A DNA stretch of 6,355 bases from Candidatus Shapirobacteria bacterium CG10_big_fil_rev_8_21_14_0_10_48_15 (GTDB lineage: Bacteria; Patescibacteriota; Microgenomatia; PFEM01), in NCBI GenBank assembly GCA_002793635.1, contig PFEM01000014.1:1-6355 (forward strand), given 5' to 3'. Under the pieces are notes generated by a model. That model searched no databases, had not been told where the DNA came from, and was given only the letters and a program-made list of their open reading frames with translations. Positions within the stretch are counted from its first letter, which is position 1. The number at the start of each line of letters is the position of its first letter. The position numbers and the translations under genes were made by a program. Shown here one piece after another: positions 1 through 4,615 of this stretch.

Positions 1-398
1 AAAAAAGAGAACTCCAGCTTTTGGCATTCCTGAATTACTTTATCCGCCAGGGCGCATCTTTTGGTCCCCTCGGGAGAACGGGTGCCGTCGGCGTTGCGGC
101 AGCCTGAGGGAGAATAAACCGGCGCCGGGACGCCAACAGAAGTCGGTTCCGCCACCACGCAACAATAACCTAAGGCACAATCATAACCAGACAAAAAAAC
201 TCCGTTCCAGCCTTCATGGCAGCTCGCCTGATCAATGCAGAGATTGGGGGATAAACATGCTTTTGGCGTGGGCGTAGGAGTAAAAGGAACAAAACATTCT
301 TGAGCATTAGCAAAATGAGCGGGGAATGAAAAAAGCATCAAGAAAATGCCAACGCCAAAGCAAAATAAGAAAAAGTTGACCTTAGTTAAAAACATCAT
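1..398 (-). CDS. Secreted Cys-rich protein, N-terminal part (runs off left edge)
   Basis: The minus strand is open from ATG at 398 to base 1, giving 132 residues with no stop. Residues 1-32 form a signal peptide: Lys6, a long Phe/Leu core and an Ala-Asn-Ala site before Gln33. A Thr-Pro linker (about 40-45) follows, then a Cys cluster (C48, C54, C60, C74, C79, C80). Residues 111-125 read G-T-K-R-C-x9-C and match the third Cys module of the divergent gene (G-E-K-R-C-x9-C, both ending I-Q-E-C). The protein is therefore exported and shares a module family with its neighbour. Two ATGs lie in tandem (398 and 395); the downstream repeat keeps only the second, so either may be the start. No Shine-Dalgarno is visible. 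I do not recognise the family and the function is unknown; an extracellular disulfide-rich binding or surface protein is the likeliest reading. Confidence 0.8.
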   Translation of the reverse strand, partial: MMFLTKVNFFLFCFGVGIFLMLFSFPAHFANAQECFVPFTPTPTPKACLSPNLCIDQASCHEGWNGVFLSGYDCALGYCCVVAEPTSVGVPAPVYSPSGCRNADGTRSPEGTKRCALADKVIQECQKLEFSF

Positions 399-687
399 TA
401 TAGTTACTTTACAACAATCCACTGGAAAATATCAATAAATCATGTCCAAAACCGCTAAACGCCTTTGCGCTTATCTTTCCCTGCTGACCATCTTAAGCAA
501 TATTTTCTTGACCGGAATACCAGGCATTACTATCCTGGCAAAAGAAACTAGGGAAAATGGCACCTTTTATGGTGAGGGGGAAAATTGGTGTGAGGGCAGT
601 GTTGCCAAGATCTGTACTGGCGGGCTGGTGGAATCTTCACCCTGCAATGCGTGTAATGAAACCAACGGCACCTGTGATTACCCCCTT
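267..687. repeat. Direct repeat copy A: divergent start region
   Basis: This stretch of about 420 bases is repeated at 2231-2652 in the same orientation. It covers the first 44 codons of the minus-strand gene, the 43-base gap with the plus-strand promoter, and the first 82 codons of the plus-strand gene. The offset between copies is 1964 at the left, 1962 across the promoter and 1965 from the start codon on. It changes through a 2-base loss in the minus-strand coding part and a 3-base gain in the leader of copy B. Beyond base 687 the plus-strand genes no longer align, and left of 267 the minus-strand sequence has no counterpart. Confidence 0.9.
376..404 (+). promoter_or_regulatory. Sigma70-type promoter for the first peptidase gene
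   Basis: TTGACC (376-381) and TATAGT (399-404) are separated by exactly 17 bases, each one mismatch from consensus. Transcription would start near 411, giving a leader of about 31 bases before ATG 442. The element with the same spacing is conserved in the second repeat at 2338-2366. The -35 box and most of the spacer lie inside the first codons of the minus-strand gene. Confidence 0.75.
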
Positions 688-2178
688 GAGCCACCCGCCA
701 TTGCCAACTGTGGCCATTTGGGCCAAAGTTGCTGTCGGGGAGAGACTAAATGCTACGAGGGCAAATCCAAAAGGCAAGGTTTTTTGGGGCTGTTTGGCTG
801 TAAATGTGTTTTTGAGGACTACGGCACTCTTTATGACGGAGCGGGATGTTCCTTTGCTGGCCAAAAAATCTGCCTAAACAACACTGTTTATCTTTGCGCT
901 TTAGAAGGCGGCCAATTTGTGAAACATTTTTTGCCTTGCGCTTATGGCACTTGTATGGATAACCAAAACTGTGCGGAAGAACCTGTTCTCTCACCAACGC
1001 CCACCCCGCTTTCCACCCCAAATTACCCCAGTGTTACTTGCCCCACCCAAGGAGAAAAGCGGTGTGGCCCCGATAATTTGTCAATTCAGGAATGTGGGGC
1101 AAACTTGCTGTGGACCTTTCGTGAACCCTGCCCTGGAGGCTGTGACCCCAACACCATCAGTTGCGTCACTCAATGTGCCTCCTGTGATCCCCCCGGAAAA
1201 AACTATTGCACCATTTCTTCCTTAGTCACTTGCAGCACAGCAGGGTGCATTGGCAACGTTGAGCCATGCGAGTTCGGCTGCCTTGATGATACGTCTACAG
1301 GAAGCCGATGCAAAACAGCCAAAGAAATTTTTACTGTCATGCCGGGCCAACCCTATCATTTTAATGATCCGGTATTGCGCTGGTCGCCAATACTTGGAAT
1401 GTTAACCAGATTATTTTATGAAGGCTTTGCGGAGGCAGTTCATACCAATTCAGGAGGAATCGCAATTACTATGCAAACCACAATCACTGATGTAAACAAA
1501 TATTTGATGCTCGATGAGGCCTATCGGCAAGCCGTCAATAGCGCTCCTACAGCCCTATTCCTACTAGCCGCTTTCGCCACTCTGTCGCCCTACTATTCAC
1601 CAATTGCAATTAAGAATCTGCAAGAACCCTTAAATTTTCCTCCAAATGTGATTCACAGCTCTAGAATTACTCCCCAACAATTCGTCTCTAAAGCTAACCC
1701 TAGGCTGGTCAAGGAAATCAAATTTATTGCAAAAGAAAATCCAAACATTCGCATAGTTTTGGAAAGCCATGAGTATTTTGACGAAAAATTTAAAGCATTT
1801 CCCATGAAATACTACACGGGATATACAGGAATGACTTGGAATTCAGGATACGGGGTAGCTGGATATTCCGAACCCATCCCTCCAAAAACTGACTACTTTC
1901 TGATTAGCGAGATCGCTCCACCTGGAATTCCTGCTCACGAACTGGGCCACATAATTACAAACATAACAGGAAAATCTGAAAGTATTCCAATGGAATTGTT
2001 TAAAAGGCTGGGATTAAATAATCCACCTTTTAAAGAATTTAAAGAATATTATGCCACAGCAGAAGGTCAACGTTGGCTGGTCGAACACGGAATGCCAATA
2101 CCCCCAGAATCTACGGCATACCTGCAAAGAAGACAAAACGAGCTGATGCAAGAGCTGGCAAAAGTAATGGGTTTTTGA
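442..2178 (+). CDS. Secreted multi-Cys-module protein with zincin-like C-terminal domain (HELGH)
   Basis: This encodes 578 residues. The start at 442 is supported by an in-frame TAA at 436-438 and by the matching start of the second copy at 2407; no good Shine-Dalgarno is present. Residues 1-33 are a signal peptide (Lys3, Lys6, Arg7, hydrophobic core, Ala33). Residues 50-290 carry four diverged five-Cys modules with a separate Cys cluster at about 90-122 and a Thr-Pro linker at 184-193. Residues 300-578 form another domain with a short hydrophobic stretch at 371-381 and His-Glu-Leu-Gly-His at 499-503, the zinc-binding and catalytic signature of zincin metallopeptidases. Glu518 is a possible third ligand, not established. 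Export is well supported; peptidase activity is inferred from the motif, and the substrate is unknown. The peptidase half is AT-richer than the Cys-rich half, suggesting a composite gene. Its own promoter sits at 376-404. Confidence 0.9.
   Translation: MSKTAKRLCAYLSLLTILSNIFLTGIPGITILAKETRENGTFYGEGENWCEGSVAKICTGGLVESSPCNACNETNGTCDYPLEPPAIANCGHLGQSCCRGETKCYEGKSKRQGFLGLFGCKCVFEDYGTLYDGAGCSFAGQKICLNNTVYLCALEGGQFVKHFLPCAYGTCMDNQNCAEEPVLSPTPTPLSTPNYPSVTCPTQGEKRCGPDNLSIQECGANLLWTFREPCPGGCDPNTISCVTQCASCDPPGKNYCTISSLVTCSTAGCIGNVEPCEFGCLDDTSTGSRCKTAKEIFTVMPGQPYHFNDPVLRWSPILGMLTRLFYEGFAEAVHTNSGGIAITMQTTITDVNKYLMLDEAYRQAVNSAPTALFLLAAFATLSPYYSPIAIKNLQEPLNFPPNVIHSSRITPQQFVSKANPRLVKEIKFIAKENPNIRIVLESHEYFDEKFKAFPMKYYTGYTGMTWNSGYGVAGYSEPIPPKTDYFLISEIAPPGIPAHELGHIITNITGKSESIPMELFKRLGLNNPPFKEFKEYYATAEGQRWLVEHGMPIPPESTAYLQRRQNELMQELAKVMGF
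589..1311 (+). repeat. Four diverged five-Cys modules within the first peptidase protein
   Basis: The protein repeats a pattern of five cysteines. Module 1: C50, C58, C68, C71, C78. Module 2: C144, C152, C166, C171, C177. Module 3: C208, C218, C230, C234, C241. Module 4: C256, C264, C276, C280, C290, with an extra C269. The consensus is C-x7..9-C-x9..13-C-x2..4-C-x5..9-C, usually with Pro before the third Cys and Gly before the fourth in modules 3 and 4. An additional cluster (C90, C97, C98, C104, C120, C122) interrupts modules 1 and 2. The modules are probably disulfide-bonded and extracellular; a ligand or cell-wall binding role is only a guess. Confidence 0.75.
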
Positions 2179-2196
2179 AAAGCTTAATGGTCAAAA

Positions 2197-2212
2197 CCGC
2201 AGTTGACTGCGG
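2197..2212. other. Small hairpin after the first peptidase gene
   Basis: CCGCAG and CTGCGG form a perfect 6-bp stem around a TTGA loop, 18 bases after the stop codon at 2178. No T-run follows on the plus strand, so it is not a convincing terminator for the upstream gene. Read on the minus strand it is followed by TTTT, giving at best a weak terminator for antisense transcripts coming from the relic gene. Confidence 0.35.
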
Positions 2213-2230
2213 AGGCAAAGGGGACGACGA

Positions 2231-2357
2231 CGTGGGCGTGGGGGTAAAAGGAACAAAACATTCTTGAGCATGAGTAAAATGAGTGGCTAATGAAAAAAAT
2301 ATCAAAAAGATGCCAACGCCAAAGAAAAACAAAAAAGTTGACCTTGGTTAAAAACAT
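2231..2357 (-). pseudogene. Truncated, frameshifted relic of the minus-strand Cys-rich secreted gene
   Basis: Read on the minus strand from ATG 2357, this repeats the signal peptide and Thr-Pro linker of the gene at 1-398. A 2-base deletion in the A/T run near 2322-2336 throws the ATG frame out. The old frame survives from about 2332 (possible TTG start) and still encodes the hydrophobic core, the A-Q-E-C-F-V-P-F-T segment and the linker. Over the 31 aligned residues there are 7 differences. Past 2231 all similarity is lost and the frame runs antisense into the end of the upstream gene, stopping at 2111. The Cys domains are missing, so this is a duplication scar rather than a working gene. 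A short exported peptide from TTG 2332 cannot be excluded, but it would lack basic residues at its N terminus. Confidence 0.75.
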
Positions 2358-2366
2358 GGCTATAGT
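2338..2366 (+). promoter_or_regulatory. Sigma70-type promoter for the second peptidase gene (duplicated)
   Basis: TTGACC (2338-2343) and TATAGT (2361-2366) lie 17 bases apart, identical in both boxes and spacing to the promoter at 376-404. The start of transcription would be near 2373, giving a leader of about 34 bases before ATG 2407. Its preservation beside a broken minus-strand reading frame argues that the promoter, not the antisense gene, is what has been kept. It probably also drives the SIMPL gene downstream. Confidence 0.75.
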
Positions 2367-2406
2367 TACTCTACAACAATTCGCCGGAAAGCATCAACAA
2401 TATATC

Positions 2407-3840
2407 ATGCCCAAAACTACTAAACGCCTTTGCGCTTATCTTTCTCTGCTAGCCATCTTGAGCAATTTTTTTCTGACCGGAATGCCGGGTATTGCTGTTT
2501 TCGCGAAAGAAATCAGAGGAAATGGCACCTTTTATGGTGAGGGGGAAAATTGGTGTGAGGGAAACATTTCTTATACCTGCACCGATGGGGCGGCAAATCC
2601 AACCTTCTGCCATGATTGTGACGAGGCCGGTGGTTCTTGCGATTACCCCTTGGATTTAGAAGATTTGACTATTGCTTGGCCAGGAGAACTGCTTCCCACA
2701 ATTGAGCCCTCAGCACCTTTGGGCGGAAGAACTACTTATTATGAAACTTGTCCCGTTGGAATTGACTGTACCAATCCTTATGGTTTTAGTCCTACTGATG
2801 AATATTTAGATCCAATCCTTTACACAGGATTAGCAACTTTAACATTGACCGCTGCTGGTGCGCTCGTGGTAAATTTTGTTCCGATCGCTGTAACCTCTTT
2901 GGCCACAACAATCGGTTTTATTGGTTATCAAGCTTTAATTGCTGGACCGGTTGGTTTGTATACTGCTGTCCAAGCAACTTTAGCCTCACTTCCTGCCCCA
3001 GTTCAAACAAGCTTAGCAGTAGCTGGAGCAGCTTCTGAGTGGTGCGCTGTTTATCAAGGGTTAACTGCTCTTGCTCAAGATCCAAATTCTCCTGAGGCAG
3101 CCATGCTGGTTGCCTCTCAACAAACAGGCCTGCTGTATGAATTGGTTGAGCAAACGAAATGTTTGCTTAACAACCTCTCAAACAAAATCTTTTTATCAAC
3201 ATTTTTAGACCCATACTTAACACCAGAAAAATCCGGAGTGCTTGAGCAATTCCCTCTTCGAAGCGGAGAACGAACGAGGGAAGAGCTAATTGATGAATTA
3301 ACAGACGAGGCTAGAAAACTAGCAGATTGGTTCAACAATTTACCAGACGAAGAAGCTATTGAAGTTTTTTATAGAATTAGAACAAAATATAATTTGCCGC
3401 CAGAACAAATGCGCCTAGAAGATTCCTGGGAATACCAACGCCGTTTGCTTGCTATTGCAAAAGAAGCCGGTGTTGATATAAAACCGGCCTCCGAACTCCA
3501 ACGCTTTTTCGAGAAGAACCCTAACGCTGCGGGAGTTACATTTGGAACCACGTGCTATATTAATCTTGATAATCCCTCTGAGCCTTACCTTGCTCATGAA
3601 GTTACTCATGGGCTGCAAAGAGTGCGAACCCCACGGATGCCCTTGGTTTCAAGGGAGTTTGAAGCTTATCTTATGCATGTACCAGGTGTAAGCCACCTTA
3701 GAACGCCTAGCGGGGCAAATTTTAGCTATGGAAGAGACATTTTAACAGGGATGTTTTTTGTTCCTGGAGTTCGCGCCTCACTTGAGGTACAAAGCACTGA
3801 ATCTTTGCTAAGCGAAATAGCATTAATGAATTGCCATTGA
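2407..3840 (+). CDS. Secreted Cys-module protein with hydrophobic segment and zincin-like domain (HEVTH)
   Basis: This encodes 477 residues. The frame is open back to an ATG at 2290, but 2407 is chosen because it matches the start of the first copy and lies downstream of the promoter. Residues 1-33 are the signal peptide; residues 40-81 are the shared Cys module (C50, C58, C68, C71, C78, identical spacing). Residues about 139-213 are strongly hydrophobic and Ala/Gly/Thr-rich and could span a membrane two or three times. A charged, helical-looking stretch (about 285-355) precedes His-Glu-Val-Thr-His at 397-401, a zinc-peptidase signature continuing as H-x2-Q at Gln404. Glu417 and Glu419 in an E-F-E-A-Y motif are candidate third ligands. 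The HExxHxxQ form resembles DUF4157-type zincins, though family membership is unproven. Substrate and target are unknown. The SIMPL gene follows 15 bases later, probably in the same transcript. Confidence 0.9.
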   Translation: MPKTTKRLCAYLSLLAILSNFFLTGMPGIAVFAKEIRGNGTFYGEGENWCEGNISYTCTDGAANPTFCHDCDEAGGSCDYPLDLEDLTIAWPGELLPTIEPSAPLGGRTTYYETCPVGIDCTNPYGFSPTDEYLDPILYTGLATLTLTAAGALVVNFVPIAVTSLATTIGFIGYQALIAGPVGLYTAVQATLASLPAPVQTSLAVAGAASEWCAVYQGLTALAQDPNSPEAAMLVASQQTGLLYELVEQTKCLLNNLSNKIFLSTFLDPYLTPEKSGVLEQFPLRSGERTREELIDELTDEARKLADWFNNLPDEEAIEVFYRIRTKYNLPPEQMRLEDSWEYQRRLLAIAKEAGVDIKPASELQRFFEKNPNAAGVTFGTTCYINLDNPSEPYLAHEVTHGLQRVRTPRMPLVSREFEAYLMHVPGVSHLRTPSGANFSYGRDILTGMFFVPGVRASLEVQSTESLLSEIALMNCH

Positions 3841-3850
3841 AAGGAGGTGA
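3841..3850 (+). promoter_or_regulatory. Perfect Shine-Dalgarno abutting the upstream stop codon
   Basis: AAGGAGGTGA begins directly after the TGA stop of the second peptidase gene and is an essentially full anti-16S match. GGAGG ends 8 bases before ATG 3856, ideal spacing. It sets the SIMPL start at 3856: the GTG at 3847 is part of the ribosome site itself. None of the other genes in the window has a comparable site. Confidence 0.85.
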
Positions 3851-3855
3851 TTGAA

Positions 3856-4533
3856 ATGTACGACAATAAGAAAAAAATTATTGCAATTATTACTTTGGTG
3901 ATGCTATTGGTTGTCGGTTGGTGGACCAAACGGCAGTATTTTGACAAGCCCACTTTGATCACCGTGGTTGGTGAAGGACGAATTAAAGTTCAACCAGAAA
4001 TGGTTAGATTTACCATAACCGTTTTAAACAATGCTTCCTCTAGCACGCAGGCCATCGTGGACAATAATCATTTAGTCCAAAAATTGATTTCTGTCCTAAG
4101 GAGTAGCGGTGTTGACAATAATGATATTTCTTTGGCTTATGTTCGAGTTGTTTCTTCCCAAAACCAATATCAGGCGTCTAACAATGTTGAAGCGACCTTA
4201 AAAAATTTGGCTAAATTAGACAATTTGATAATTGAACTTTACGCTAATGGTGCTAAAAGTATCACTAATATTATTTTTACCACCCAAAATTCGAAGGATT
4301 TAGAACAAGCGATTGCTTTGGCTATCAAAGATGCACAGGACAGGGCCAAAGAGTTAGCCAAGGCCACCAAAAAAATGTTGGGCAGGCAAGTTTCAATTAC
4401 CACTGTTGAAATGGGAGAAGCGAGTGCTTTAACTGGAGAAGCCAGCCAAGCTGACTTGGCCGGCGTTACCAGCAGTTCTCCCAGCCAAATTGAAATTGCC
4501 AGGCAGGTGTCAATTGTGTTTGAATTAAAATAG
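3856..4533 (+). CDS. SIMPL (DUF541) domain protein, membrane-anchored
   Basis: This encodes 225 residues. Residues 1-5 are short and cytoplasmic-looking, followed by Lys5-Lys7 and a single hydrophobic segment at about 8-23, so the protein is likely anchored with its body outside. From residue 35 the sequence fits the SIMPL/DUF541 (YggE-like) family: I-T-V-V-G-E-G-R-I-K-V-Q-P-E opening strand, L-R-S-S-G-V-x-x-x-D-I at 81-91, and G-A-K-S-I-T-N-I-I-F at 132-141. The family's A-x3-A-x2-D-A-x2-R-A-x2-L-A helix lies at about 152-168. Length is normal for the family. SIMPL proteins are widespread envelope proteins linked to stress tolerance, with no agreed biochemical activity. The usual P-x-Y segment after the first half is degenerate here. 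Position suggests co-transcription with the upstream peptidase gene; whether they cooperate is unknown. Confidence 0.9.
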   Translation: MYDNKKKIIAIITLVMLLVVGWWTKRQYFDKPTLITVVGEGRIKVQPEMVRFTITVLNNASSSTQAIVDNNHLVQKLISVLRSSGVDNNDISLAYVRVVSSQNQYQASNNVEATLKNLAKLDNLIIELYANGAKSITNIIFTTQNSKDLEQAIALAIKDAQDRAKELAKATKKMLGRQVSITTVEMGEASALTGEASQADLAGVTSSSPSQIEIARQVSIVFELK

Positions 4534-4545
4534 CACAAGCTATTT
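4528..4545 (+). terminator. Weak hairpin overlapping the SIMPL stop codon
   Basis: AAATAGC and GCTATTT form a perfect 7-bp stem with an ACAA loop; the TAG stop lies in the left arm. The stem is AT-rich and only three Ts end it, so termination would be weak. The rest of the gap up to 4615 contains no clear promoter or second strong hairpin, only a T-run near 4594-4598. Confidence 0.3.
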
Positions 4546-4615
4546 GCTAAGCACTTGGTGTTAGGCAACTTTTGCGCGCTTGCACGACGCTGGTTTTTGT
4601 TGTAACTTAAAATCA

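Larger units (their letters stand above)
2231..2652. repeat. Direct repeat copy B: divergent start region
   Basis: This is the second copy of the block at 267-687. Its left end falls in the GC-rich sequence that encodes the Thr-Pro linker of the minus-strand gene, and there the homology stops about 50 bases after the preceding gene ends. Its right end falls just after the first Cys module of the plus-strand gene. The first 52 residues encoded by the two plus-strand copies are 42/52 identical. A block at 2520-2561 matches 555-596 without a single difference over 42 bases. Confidence 0.9.

Noticed and set aside
397..402. TATAAT on the minus strand as promoter of the gene at 1-398
   Set aside because: It overlaps the tandem start codons, so transcription would begin inside the signal-peptide coding region, and no -35 box lies at the right distance. 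The element is better explained as the overlap with TATAGT of the plus-strand promoter.
637..1225. Several overlapping 75-106 codon frames within the first peptidase gene
   Set aside because: They share the sequence with the Cys-module frame, whose regular cysteine spacing and signal peptide mark it as the real one.
2290..2406. N-terminal extension of the second peptidase gene from ATG 2290
   Set aside because: The 39 extra residues are basic, come from the antisense relic, would start upstream of the promoter at 2338-2366, and would block the signal peptide. The first copy has an in-frame TAA at 436-438, just upstream of the equivalent start.
3847..3855. GTG start at 3847 for the SIMPL gene
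   Set aside because: This GTG is part of the Shine-Dalgarno AAGGAGGTGA; ATG 3856 has ideal spacing from it.
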